Made by a program: the position numbers and the translations under genes. The notes below the pieces were generated by a model. The model saw only the letters and a list, made by a program, of their open reading frames with translations. It did not search any database and had not been told where the DNA came from. 64,000 nt of DNA from Alphaproteobacteria bacterium (GTDB lineage Bacteria > Pseudomonadota > Alphaproteobacteria > RF32 > CAG-239): positions 89,255 through 153,254 of the forward strand of contig JAFVWM010000032.1 of the NCBI GenBank assembly GCA_017501665.1, written 5' to 3'. Positions 41,862 through 49,791 of this stretch are shown here, one piece after another; the first letter of the stretch is position 1; every line of letters starts with the position of its first letter.

Positions 41862-42383
41862 ATGAAAAAAGTTAAATACAGAAATAATAATTATAACAGT
41901 CAAGTTTATTCTCTTAATTATAAATTCGACAGCATTTCTCCTGCCGGAAAATTTTGTGGTACAGCTCTTGATTTGATAAAAAGATATAATGAACTGGCTA
42001 AAGAGGCTCAAGCAAACGGAAATATTGTAGAAGCCGAGGTTTTTCGTCAGTATGCCGAACATTATCGTAAAATAATTACAGAAATAAATGAACGAAAAAA
42101 TATAAGATTTAACACTAAAGACGTTCAACAAAACAATGAGGCATCTGAAACCATGACAAGTGATGATGCTGTTGAAAATAATACAACTCAAGATTCGGGG
42201 GAAGATAACAATGCCGAAAACGAATCTGTAGAAAACAAACCGGAAAATACTTTGGTCGAAACAAAAGTAAAAACACCTAAGAAATCTTTTAAGGTCATCG
42301 AGGTTTCTGAAAAAACTCAAAAAGTAAAAAAAGCAACGAAACCTCGTGCAAAGAAAGATGAAAATAATGCTGTTAATGATTAA
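41862..42383 (+). CDS. DUF4167 domain protein
   Basis: 173 residues from ATG 41862. The N-terminal part (YRNNNYNSQVYSLNYKFDSISPAGKFCGTALDLIKRYNELAKEAQANGNIVEAEVFRQYAEHYRKII, about residues 5-75) is the DUF4167 domain, found in alphaproteobacteria immediately after prmC, as here. It is basic at the start and may bind RNA or nucleic acid, but no function is established. The C-terminal half is disordered and acidic, then basic (KVKKATKPRAKK). An upstream TTG in the same frame is less likely than the ATG. Confidence 0.85.
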   Translation: MKKVKYRNNNYNSQVYSLNYKFDSISPAGKFCGTALDLIKRYNELAKEAQANGNIVEAEVFRQYAEHYRKIITEINERKNIRFNTKDVQQNNEASETMTSDDAVENNTTQDSGEDNNAENESVENKPENTLVETKVKTPKKSFKVIEVSEKTQKVKKATKPRAKKDENNAVND

Positions 42384-42397
42384 AGGATGATAAACTG

Positions 42398-43531
42398 ATG
42401 TTTTTTGTAGCATTTTTTATTATTGCCCTTGCATGTACAATAATTAGTATTAAGACTCTTATCGGCTATTCTGATTTTAAGTTTGTGTATAAGTTGTTAA
42501 TCGGGATAATTATTGCTCTAGGCTGGTTCGGTGCTTTTATTATAAAAGTTCTTAAGCTTAATACCATTCTCAGTGACAATGTGTATTCCGTTCTTTCAAC
42601 ATCCTTATATACCCTTATGGGCTTTGTGGTTATTCTATTTATTGTTTTGTTATTACGTGATATTGTTTGGTATATTCTATACTATTCACTAAAATTGCTT
42701 AAATTTAATGTAATGCATATGGATCCACAAAACTTGTCTTTGCTCAACAAAGCAAATTTAATTGTTGTATTTGTGGCTCTATTAATCAGTTCTTATGCTA
42801 TTTTTGAAGGAAATAAAGTACCCGAGATAATAAACGAAACCGTTAAGTCCGATAAAATATCTCGTAATCTTCGCATTGTTCAGATAAGCGATCTACATAT
42901 AACTCGTGCTACATCTGATAACAGAATATTATCAATTGTTGATACTGTTAACAATCTTAATGCTGATGTTATTGTGTTAACCGGCGACATTATTGATGAT
43001 GATATTGAAAAAGTACAAAGTAAAATTGCCATTTTATCTACTTTAAGTGCACCATATGGTGTGTTTTCAGTTATGGGTAATCATGAGTTTTATAACAATG
43101 TTTATGAGGCTAAAAAGGTTTTGGAACAAAATGGCATTAAATTCTTGTTTAACGGCGGAACATTCGTAGCAAACAGTAATATTTATATTACAGGAATTCC
43201 GGATTTTTCAACCATGTTTGAACGTATAAATTTGTGGCGTTCCATTAAGGATACAAAAAAAGAAGATTTTAAGGTTTTGTTGTCTCATCAGCCGATTATC
43301 ATTAACTCACTTAATAAAAGCTTATATGATATAGTTTTATCAGGTCACACTCATGGAGGGCAAATCTTCCCGTTGCATTTATTTGTAAAAAAGGCGAATC
43401 AATATTTGGCCGGAAGATATAATGTAAACGGTATAGAACTTTTTGTGTCTCGCGGTGCCGGCACATGGGGACCTCCGATGCGCCTACTTGCTCCATCGGA
43501 CATAATTGTAATAGATTTATTAAAAAAATAA
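42398..43531 (+). CDS. Membrane-anchored metallophosphoesterase
   Basis: 377 residues. Four hydrophobic helices (about residues 1-20, 28-50, 60-90 and 118-138) precede a calcineurin-type phosphoesterase domain: QISDLHI near 166, GDIIDDD near 195, MGNHEFY near 226, LSHQP near 292 and SGHTHGGQ near 311, together the five metal-binding blocks. This matches the YkuE/YaeI group, in which some members hydrolyse UDP-2,3-diacylglucosamine (LpxG/LpxH-like) or phospholipids. Because LpxI is encoded at 21503, it is probably not the essential lipid A enzyme. Confidence 0.88.
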   Translation: MFFVAFFIIALACTIISIKTLIGYSDFKFVYKLLIGIIIALGWFGAFIIKVLKLNTILSDNVYSVLSTSLYTLMGFVVILFIVLLLRDIVWYILYYSLKLLKFNVMHMDPQNLSLLNKANLIVVFVALLISSYAIFEGNKVPEIINETVKSDKISRNLRIVQISDLHITRATSDNRILSIVDTVNNLNADVIVLTGDIIDDDIEKVQSKIAILSTLSAPYGVFSVMGNHEFYNNVYEAKKVLEQNGIKFLFNGGTFVANSNIYITGIPDFSTMFERINLWRSIKDTKKEDFKVLLSHQPIIINSLNKSLYDIVLSGHTHGGQIFPLHLFVKKANQYLAGRYNVNGIELFVSRGAGTWGPPMRLLAPSDIIVIDLLKK

Positions 43532-43540
43532 CTTTAAGTA

Positions 43541-43570
43541 CTTGATTTAAATACTCCTTGTTTCCTATAT
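43541..43570 (+). promoter_or_regulatory. Heat-shock (sigma-32) promoter of clpB
   Basis: CTTGAT (43541-43546), 17 bases, CCTATAT (43564-43570). This matches the known alphaproteobacterial RpoH consensus (CTTG and CYTATNT, spaced about 17). The start would be near 43577, giving a leader of only about 23 bases. The -10 element is within the loop of the terminator hairpin at 43553-43597. Confidence 0.72.
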
Positions 43571-43597
43571 TATAAATATAAACAAGGAGTTTTTTTA
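43553..43597 (+). terminator. Terminator hairpin overlapping the clpB promoter and Shine-Dalgarno
   Basis: ACTCCTTGTTT (43553-43563) pairs perfectly with AAACAAGGAGT (43580-43590), then TTTTTT. The 3' arm contains AAGGAG (43584-43589), the Shine-Dalgarno of clpB at 43600. The loop holds the -10 element of the heat-shock promoter. Confidence 0.75.
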
Positions 43598-43599
43598 TT

Positions 43600-46194
43600 A
43601 TGGATTTCGAAAAACTGACATACAAATCAAAAGATGTTATCGAGGCTGTGGTCAATTTGGCCGTTGCCAATAAAAACCAATATATCACACCTCTACATTT
43701 ACTAAATGTTTTGCTTAACGGCAAAAATGAACTTATCCTTAACCTTATTGCGCAAGCCGGTGGCGACATTGTTCAAATAAGGGACAAAATGGACAAAGCT
43801 TTTGCAAAATTGCCTACTGTTGGCGGAAGCGCTGTTCAAACATTAATGAGCCAAGACTTTACAGCTTTGATGATGGAAGCTGAAAAATTGGCTGACAAGG
43901 CTAATGATAAATATGTCACTATTGAACGCTTATTACAAGCTTTGGCTACAACTTCCGGTAATGAAGCATATAATATTTTGTCATCGTCAGGTGTTGATGC
44001 CATTAAACTTAACCAAGCAATCAATAACTATCGAAAAGGACGCTTGGCCGATAATGAAACATCGGAAGACAATTTTGAGGCTTTGAAAAAGTTTACCATA
44101 AATATAACTCAAAAAGCAAAAGAAGGAAAGATAGACCCGGTAATCGGCAGAGAACAAGAAATCAGGCGAGCTATCCAAGTGTTATCGCGTCGCACTAAGA
44201 ATAACCCTCTTCTTATCGGAGAACCAGGTGTCGGTAAAACAGCCATTGTTGAAGGTATGGCTATCAGAATAGTTAATAATGATGTTCCTGAGAGTTTGAA
44301 AGGGAAGCAACTTTTAGCCCTTGATTTGGGAGCATTAATTGCCGGTGCAAAATTCAGAGGCGAATTTGAAGAAAGACTTAAAGCAGTATTAAAAGATATT
44401 GAAACTTCAAATGGAGAAATAATTTTATTTATAGATGAAATGCATACATTAGTTGGTGCCGGTGCAACCGAAGGAGCAATGGATGCTTCTAACCTTCTTA
44501 AACCGGCTCTGGCTCGTGGTGAACTTCACTGTATGGGAGCAACAACAATAAATGAATATAAAAAATATGTTGAAAAAGATGCGGCTCTTGCCCGACGTTT
44601 TCAAGAAATATATGTTGCTGAGCCCAGCGTTGAGGACACTATTTCAATTTTACGCGGTATCAAAGAAAAGTTTGAGCTACACCATGGTGTCAAAATTTCT
44701 GATAGTGCTTTAATTGCGGCTGCCAGTCTTTCGAATCGTTATATTACTGACAGATTTTTGCCTGATAAAGCTATTGATTTGATGGATGAGGCGGCTTCGG
44801 CTTTGCGAATGTCTATCGATTCAAAGCCGGAAGAATTGGATGAGCTTGACCGACGCGTTTTGCAACTTAAAATCGAGCGTGAAGGTTTGAAAAAAGAAAA
44901 AGATTCAAAATCAAAAGAACGTTTAGAACTTATCAATTATGAAATAAATGCTCTTGAGGCTAAAGCAAAAATCTTGGAAGAAAAATGGCGTGAAGATAAA
45001 AAAGGATTGGCTGATTATACTGTTTTGAAAGACAAATTGGACAAAGCTCGTAATGAAGCCGAAATTGCCAAACGCGAAGGAAAATTGGAAAGAGCAAGCG
45101 AACTTCAGTATAGTATTATTCCGGACTTAGAAAGACAGATAAGCCAAAATGAAAACAACGAAGGTAAAGATAATAGTTTCAGCGAAACTGTTGATGAAGA
45201 AAATATTGCTAATGTTGTTTCAAAACGAACAGGTATTCCCGTTGACAAAATGCTTAGTACCGAAAAAGAAAAACTTTTAAATATGGAAAGTTTTTTAAGT
45301 AAACGTGTTATAGGTCAAAAAGAGGCTATCTCTGCTATTTCTAATGCTATTCGTCGTTCACGTGCCGGAATTTCCGATGCATCACAACCTATCGGGTCAT
45401 TCTTGTTCTTAGGTCCGACCGGTGTAGGTAAAACAGAACTAAGTAAAGCCGTTGCTGAATTTTTGTTTAATGACGAAAAAGCAATTTTACGCGTTGATAT
45501 GTCAGAATATATGGAAAAACATTCGGTAGCCAGACTTATCGGCTCACCTCCAGGGTATGTCGGATATGACGAAGGAGGATTTTTAACCGAAGCTGTTCGT
45601 CGCCGTCCATATCAAGTAATTTTATTTGATGAAATCGAAAAAGCCCATCCCGATGTGTTTAATATCTTACTTCAGGTACTTGATGACGGAAGATTAACCG
45701 ATGGCAAAGGACGTACTGTTGACTTTAAGAACACTCTGATAATTATGACATCTAACTTAGGTGCCGAAATTTTGAATAATGCAATCAGTATTGATGACGG
45801 TAAAAAAATAAGAACTCAAGTTATGGATATTGTAAAAGCATCGTTCAGACCTGAATTTATCAACCGAATTGATGAGATAACAATTTTCCATAAGTTGGAT
45901 AAGTCAAACATCAAAGATATTGCCAAAATTCAAATTGAGCTTATTGAGAAAAGACTTGCTGCGCACAATATTAAACTCAATGTTCATGACACGGCTTTTG
46001 TTTGGATTGTAAACAACGGTTATGATCCGGTGTATGGTGCCAGACCACTAAAACGTTTATTAAAAAACAATATCGAAAATAAATTAGCAATAAAAATATT
46101 AAACGGCGAAATTTGTGATAATGATCAAGCCGATATTATTGTTTTGAGTGGAGGTTTAGAGATTGTAAAATCGAAAGAAAACAGAAAAGAGTAG
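43600..46194 (+). CDS. clpB: ATP-dependent disaggregase ClpB
   Basis: 864 residues. ClpB hexamers, working with DnaK, pull proteins out of aggregates. Domains: N-terminal Clp_N repeat (about 1-145), first AAA+ module with Walker A GEPGVGKT at about 207-214 and Walker B LFIDEMH, coiled-coil M-domain (about 405-525) that distinguishes ClpB from ClpA/C, second AAA+ module with GPTGVGKT at about 605-612 and [10 protein letters not shown], and a C-terminal D2-small domain. No anomalies. It is preceded by a heat-shock promoter. Confidence 0.97.
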   Translation: MDFEKLTYKSKDVIEAVVNLAVANKNQYITPLHLLNVLLNGKNELILNLIAQAGGDIVQIRDKMDKAFAKLPTVGGSAVQTLMSQDFTALMMEAEKLADKANDKYVTIERLLQALATTSGNEAYNILSSSGVDAIKLNQAINNYRKGRLADNETSEDNFEALKKFTINITQKAKEGKIDPVIGREQEIRRAIQVLSRRTKNNPLLIGEPGVGKTAIVEGMAIRIVNNDVPESLKGKQLLALDLGALIAGAKFRGEFEERLKAVLKDIETSNGEIILFIDEMHTLVGAGATEGAMDASNLLKPALARGELHCMGATTINEYKKYVEKDAALARRFQEIYVAEPSVEDTISILRGIKEKFELHHGVKISDSALIAAASLSNRYITDRFLPDKAIDLMDEAASALRMSIDSKPEELDELDRRVLQLKIEREGLKKEKDSKSKERLELINYEINALEAKAKILEEKWREDKKGLADYTVLKDKLDKARNEAEIAKREGKLERASELQYSIIPDLERQISQNENNEGKDNSFSETVDEENIANVVSKRTGIPVDKMLSTEKEKLLNMESFLSKRVIGQKEAISAISNAIRRSRAGISDASQPIGSFLFLGPTGVGKTELSKAVAEFLFNDEKAILRVDMSEYMEKHSVARLIGSPPGYVGYDEGGFLTEAVRRRPYQVILFDEIEKAHPDVFNILLQVLDDGRLTDGKGRTVDFKNTLIIMTSNLGAEILNNAISIDDGKKIRTQVMDIVKASFRPEFINRIDEITIFHKLDKSNIKDIAKIQIELIEKRLAAHNIKLNVHDTAFVWIVNNGYDPVYGARPLKRLLKNNIENKLAIKILNGEICDNDQADIIVLSGGLEIVKSKENRKE

Positions 46195-46225
46195 AAAAAA
46201 ATCGCCCAAACGGGCGATTTTTTCT
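46195..46225 (+). terminator. Bidirectional intrinsic terminator
   Basis: ATCGCCC-AAAC-GGGCGAT (46201-46218) flanked by A6 and T6. It separates converging clpB and ybgC. Confidence 0.88.
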
Positions 46226-46664
46226 ATACTAATTTTTCCATCAATGTCTTTGGAATGCGAACAGGTTTTTTAGTAACTAGTGATATGTGTGCTGCTTTGA
46301 TATCAATAGCAACCAAAACATCATTTCCGCGTCTTACTTCTTGATGCATGGTGGCGGTTACACCTCCAAGATTAGTAATACGACAACTTACAATTAATTC
46401 ATCATCTAAAACTGCCGGTGCCATATAATCAGCTTCACAATGTCTTACCACCCATGCTGTTTTTTCAGGTGATGTTAAATCATCTTGTTGTCTGGCACCT
46501 AGTGAGCGAATAAATTCAGTACGACATCTTTCGGCAAATTTTAGGTAATTTGCATAATAAACAATGCCACCGGCATCGGTATCTTCGTAATATACTCTTA
46601 CCGGAAATAAAAACTCTTTATCAACTAATTCGCCTTGAGCCGGCGATACAGATTTTACTATCAT
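46224..46664 (-). CDS. ybgC: YbgC-type acyl-CoA/acyl-ACP thioesterase
   Basis: 146 residues, hot-dog fold thioesterase. VYYEDTDAGGIVYYANYLKFAERCRTEFIR near 25-55 contains the catalytic Asp motif of the 4-hydroxybenzoyl-CoA thioesterase group. In most proteobacteria ybgC leads the tol-pal operon; here it follows ruvB by five bases, as in other alphaproteobacteria, but the tolQ gene that usually comes next is missing because the convergent clpB gene lies there. Confidence 0.9.
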   Translation of the reverse strand: MIVKSVSPAQGELVDKEFLFPVRVYYEDTDAGGIVYYANYLKFAERCRTEFIRSLGARQQDDLTSPEKTAWVVRHCEADYMAPAVLDDELIVSCRITNLGGVTATMHQEVRRGNDVLVAIDIKAAHISLVTKKPVRIPKTLMEKLV

Positions 46665-46669
46665 TTTTT

Positions 46670-47719
46670 TTAACCTTCCAATAAATCCATCTGCGGATTA
46701 TATTTTTCTTTTTTTAGAGAGGGAACACCAAGATATTTGCAACCCAAATCAGAAATAACTCGACCGCGAGGAGTTCTTTGTAAAAATCCTAATTTAAGTA
46801 AAAACGGTTCGATAACTTCTTCTATGGTATCTCGTTCTTCGGAGAGTGCTGCGGCTAAAGTATCGGCTCCGACCGGACCACCGCCATAATTTTGTAAAAT
46901 ACAATTTAGATATCTTCTGTCGAAAGCATCTAAGCCATAGTCATCAACATCGAGTCTTTTTAATGCGCCATCAGCAATTTTATTATCAACTTCCTGTGCG
47001 CCGCAAACCGCGCCAAAATCACGAACACGACGAAGTAATCTTCCGGCAACACGAGGTGTTCCACGGGAACGTTTGGCAATTTCTAATGCGCCGGTTTCTG
47101 ATAAAGGCATATCTAACAACCTTGCACCGCGAAGCACAATTTTTTTCAAATCTTCAGGCGAATAAAAATCCAATCGTAAAGGAATACCAAATCTTTCACG
47201 AAGCGGTGTTGACAACATTCCCGAACGAGTAGTAGCACCGACCAAGGTAAAAGGTTGCAAATCTATTCTGACCGAGCGGGCGGACGGTCCCTCGCCGATA
47301 ATCAAATCAAGCTGAAAGTCTTCCATAGCCGAATATAAGACTTCTTCAATTGCCGGATTTAAGCGATGAATTTCATCGATAAATAAAACATCGTTACGTT
47401 CTAAATTAGTCAAAATAGCGGCCAAATCACCTGATTTTGAAATCATCGGAGCAGAGGTTGCCCTAAAACCGACACCCAATTCTTTGGCTACAATTGAAGC
47501 AAGCGTAGTTTTACCTAATCCGGGAGGACCAAATAGTAGCACATGGTCAAGAGCATCTCCTCTGGCTTTGGCGGCATCAATAAAAACTTTTAGGTTTTCA
47601 CAAACATGAGTTTGTCCGACAAAATCGCTCAAAGCTTGAGGGCGCAAATTTATCGGCATATTAGATGTATTTTCGTCTTCTGTTTGTTTTTGCGGACTGA
47701 CTAATCTTTCATCAATCAT
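46670..47719 (-). CDS. ruvB: Holliday junction branch-migration helicase RuvB
   Basis: 349 residues. RuvB hexamers drive branch migration of Holliday junctions with RuvA. AAA+ signatures: [14 protein letters not shown] near 62-75, LFIDEIHRL near 112-120, [19 protein letters not shown] near 163-181 (sensor and Arg finger), and a C-terminal winged-helix ([12 protein letters not shown]). Its ATG overlaps the ruvA stop by ATGA (47719-47716). Confidence 0.97.
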   Translation of the reverse strand: MIDERLVSPQKQTEDENTSNMPINLRPQALSDFVGQTHVCENLKVFIDAAKARGDALDHVLLFGPPGLGKTTLASIVAKELGVGFRATSAPMISKSGDLAAILTNLERNDVLFIDEIHRLNPAIEEVLYSAMEDFQLDLIIGEGPSARSVRIDLQPFTLVGATTRSGMLSTPLRERFGIPLRLDFYSPEDLKKIVLRGARLLDMPLSETGALEIAKRSRGTPRVAGRLLRRVRDFGAVCGAQEVDNKIADGALKRLDVDDYGLDAFDRRYLNCILQNYGGGPVGADTLAAALSEERDTIEEVIEPFLLKLGFLQRTPRGRVISDLGCKYLGVPSLKKEKYNPQMDLLEG

Positions 47720-48387
47720 CTTGTTTGCTCCTTAGCAAATTCTTTTAAGGATAAACGAATAATTTCGCTCATATCGGCATTTTCATTTTTGCTCAACACC
47801 AAATTGACCACTCTATACGCTTCTATTCGTTGATAACCCAAATTTACCAAAGCCGAAATTGCGTCTTCCATCTTGGTCGGATCGGCATCACGAGATATCA
47901 AATTATCTTCATATTCCAAAACTTCGCCGGTTGCGGTGTCGATATTCAAGGATTGATTTATATCTTTAGAAATATTAGCCATTGGTACCGAAACAATTTT
48001 ATCTTTAAGTTCTGTAACTATACGAGCTGCCAATTTTGGGCCAACACCATTTGCTCTGGCAAACGAAGATTTATCTTGGGCAGCAACAGCCTGAGCCAAT
48101 TGATTGGGAGTCAATACCGACATAATACTTAGACAAACTTTAGCTCCGACGCCTTGAACCTTTGTCAAAGTGTTAAACCATTCTTTTTCTAATGCGTCCG
48201 CAAAACCAAACAAAGAAATGCTGTCTTCTCTGACAACTGTTTCAATCATCAATGATGCTGTTGAATTCAAAGCTAATTTTCCCAGTGTTTTAGCAGAAGC
48301 ATACACTAAGTAGCCCACACCATTAACATCTATAATGCAGTAATCTTCGCCTATGGTATCAACAAGTCCTCGTAACTTTGCAATCAT
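47716..48387 (-). CDS. ruvA: Holliday junction DNA-binding protein RuvA
   Basis: 223 residues from ATG 48387 ([11 protein letters not shown]), which is the family start and has AAGGAAAA upstream; the longer frame to 48459 is unlikely. N-terminal OB-fold, then two helix-hairpin-helix motifs ([16 protein letters not shown] and [16 protein letters not shown] near 75-130), and a C-terminal RuvB-binding domain ([22 protein letters not shown]). Confidence 0.96.
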   Translation of the reverse strand: MIAKLRGLVDTIGEDYCIIDVNGVGYLVYASAKTLGKLALNSTASLMIETVVREDSISLFGFADALEKEWFNTLTKVQGVGAKVCLSIMSVLTPNQLAQAVAAQDKSSFARANGVGPKLAARIVTELKDKIVSVPMANISKDINQSLNIDTATGEVLEYEDNLISRDADPTKMEDAISALVNLGYQRIEAYRVVNLVLSKNENADMSEIIRLSLKEFAKEQTR

Positions 48388-48481
48388 TTCTATTTTCCTT
48401 GTTTCAATTACTGTAATCAGCCTACAAAATAAACAATTCAGTTGCAAGATTTTTTTCAAAATTTAGAACAAAAAACGAACT

Positions 48482-49198
48482 TTACAAGTCTATTTTTTCT
48501 TGTTTTAAGTAATTTTCTAAATATGTATTCCACTCAGGCACATCATTTTCATCAAAATAACCTCGTAAAAATTCAACCATTCTGCCTAATCTTATTTTAG
48601 CCATTTGGCGTCCTTCCTCAGTCATCATAAGGTTGCCTAAACGCAATGTCTTTTCAAAAAAATGATTGATACAATTATCGCTCTTTCTATCGCGTGATTT
48701 ATATCTTTCGGCACTCATGTTTATCTCGGGCCACTCGTTTTTATCAAACACAGGTGTACCATATTTTTGACAACGTGAAAACGCATAGTTTAAGGTTCTG
48801 ATAATTCCGTTTATGCCGGTAGCATCTATCATATCGGCATCGGAAACTATCATTCCCTCTTTGCTTGTCGGCCTGATTCCTTTTAAAAATTTGGAATATC
48901 CCATTGAAGAAATAATATCACAAACTTTTTGCTTTGTTTTTTCATCAACACTGCATTCGTTCATTATTTTTTTGGCATTAGTAAGATTGTCACAAGCTTC
49001 TTGACCGAATAATTTGTAATCATCGGCATCGTGCAAAAGCGAGGCTAAAAGCACAATTTCTTTATCAATATCTGATAAATTTTGCATCAATTTTTGTGCA
49101 ATTTGCGATACCCTTTCAACATGATCAAAACCATGTCCGCAACTATCCTGATTCATATGAGCCTTAACTTTTTCGTTTAATAAATTCCATTCTGTCAT
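48482..49198 (-). CDS. HD-domain phosphohydrolase
   Basis: 238 residues from ATG 49198. An HD domain is visible: His in GHGFDHVERV near 20-28, HD in LASLLHDADDY near 55-62, and Asp in MIVSDADMIDATG near 117-127. Metal-dependent HD proteins of this YedJ/PhoH-like size cleave nucleotide phosphates, but the substrate here is unknown. The start overlaps the ruvC stop (TAATG, 49200-49196), so it is translated with ruvC and inserted between ruvC and ruvA, an unusual position. Confidence 0.85.
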   Translation of the reverse strand: MTEWNLLNEKVKAHMNQDSCGHGFDHVERVSQIAQKLMQNLSDIDKEIVLLASLLHDADDYKLFGQEACDNLTNAKKIMNECSVDEKTKQKVCDIISSMGYSKFLKGIRPTSKEGMIVSDADMIDATGINGIIRTLNYAFSRCQKYGTPVFDKNEWPEINMSAERYKSRDRKSDNCINHFFEKTLRLGNLMMTEEGRQMAKIRLGRMVEFLRGYFDENDVPEWNTYLENYLKQEKIDL

Positions 49199-49683
49199 TA
49201 TTTTTTTATCCCGTAAGCATTGCGATATTGAAAATGGCACAAAGCTATAGCCAGTGCATCTGATGAATCGTTATTTTTAGGTTTACATCCGGGGAGCAAA
49301 ACTTTTACCATAGTCTCAACTTGGGCCTTTTCTGCTCTACCTACTCCGACAACAGCTTTTTTAACTTTGGTCGGTTCGTATTCCGTTACCGAAATTCCAT
49401 ATTGTGCCGGTGTCATAATAACTACACCTCGCGCCATTCCTAGTTTAATTGTAGATGTCGGATTGGAATTTAAGAACACTTGTTCAATAGAAGCTTCATC
49501 AGGCTTATATGCTTCTATAACTTCGCACAAAACTTTATTTATATTTTTTAATCTTTCTTCAATAGGTGCTTTGCTATCGGTCGGAATAAAACCATCGGCA
49601 ATATATTTTACCCGATTGTTTTCAATCTCTATTATCCCCCATCCCGTTGATGATAAACTGGGATCCAAACCTAGAATACGCAT
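49198..49683 (-). CDS. ruvC: Crossover junction endodeoxyribonuclease RuvC
   Basis: 161 residues, the normal size. RuvC cuts Holliday junctions. The acidic catalytic residues appear in order: Asp in GLDPSLSSTGW near residue 5, Glu in ASIEQVFL near 65, and Asp pair in KNNDSSDALAIALCH near 135-140. It leads a ruvC-HD-ruvA-ruvB-ybgC run on the minus strand. Confidence 0.96.
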   Translation of the reverse strand: MRILGLDPSLSSTGWGIIEIENNRVKYIADGFIPTDSKAPIEERLKNINKVLCEVIEAYKPDEASIEQVFLNSNPTSTIKLGMARGVVIMTPAQYGISVTEYEPTKVKKAVVGVGRAEKAQVETMVKVLLPGCKPKNNDSSDALAIALCHFQYRNAYGIKK

Positions 49684-49753
49684 TATAACCTCTTATCATT
49701 AAAAGTTGCTTTTTATTATAATTTAGAGATTTTATTTTGCAATAAGCTGATTA

Positions 49754-49785
49754 AAAAAAATCCCTCTTAATTAAGAGGGATTTTC
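49754..49785 (-). terminator. Terminator of valS
   Basis: TCCCTCTTAA / TTAAGAGGGA (49761-49780) followed on the minus strand by eight T. It lies just after the valS stop codon. Confidence 0.85.
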
Positions 49786-49791
49786 TTCATC

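Noticed and set aside
41817-42413. 198-residue minus-strand frame opposite the DUF4167 gene
   Set aside because: Phe/Cys/Arg-rich composition typical of an antisense shadow; the plus frame matches a known domain at its expected place.
42398-43531. Metallophosphoesterase as the lipid A pyrophosphatase (LpxG/LpxH)
   Set aside because: lpxI is present in the lpx cluster and supplies this step, so the phosphoesterase is left without an assigned substrate.
43553-43590. RNA thermometer for clpB
   Set aside because: The hairpin hides the Shine-Dalgarno, but the heat-shock promoter in its loop would start the mRNA after the 5' arm. An 11-bp perfect stem followed by T6 also fits a terminator better.
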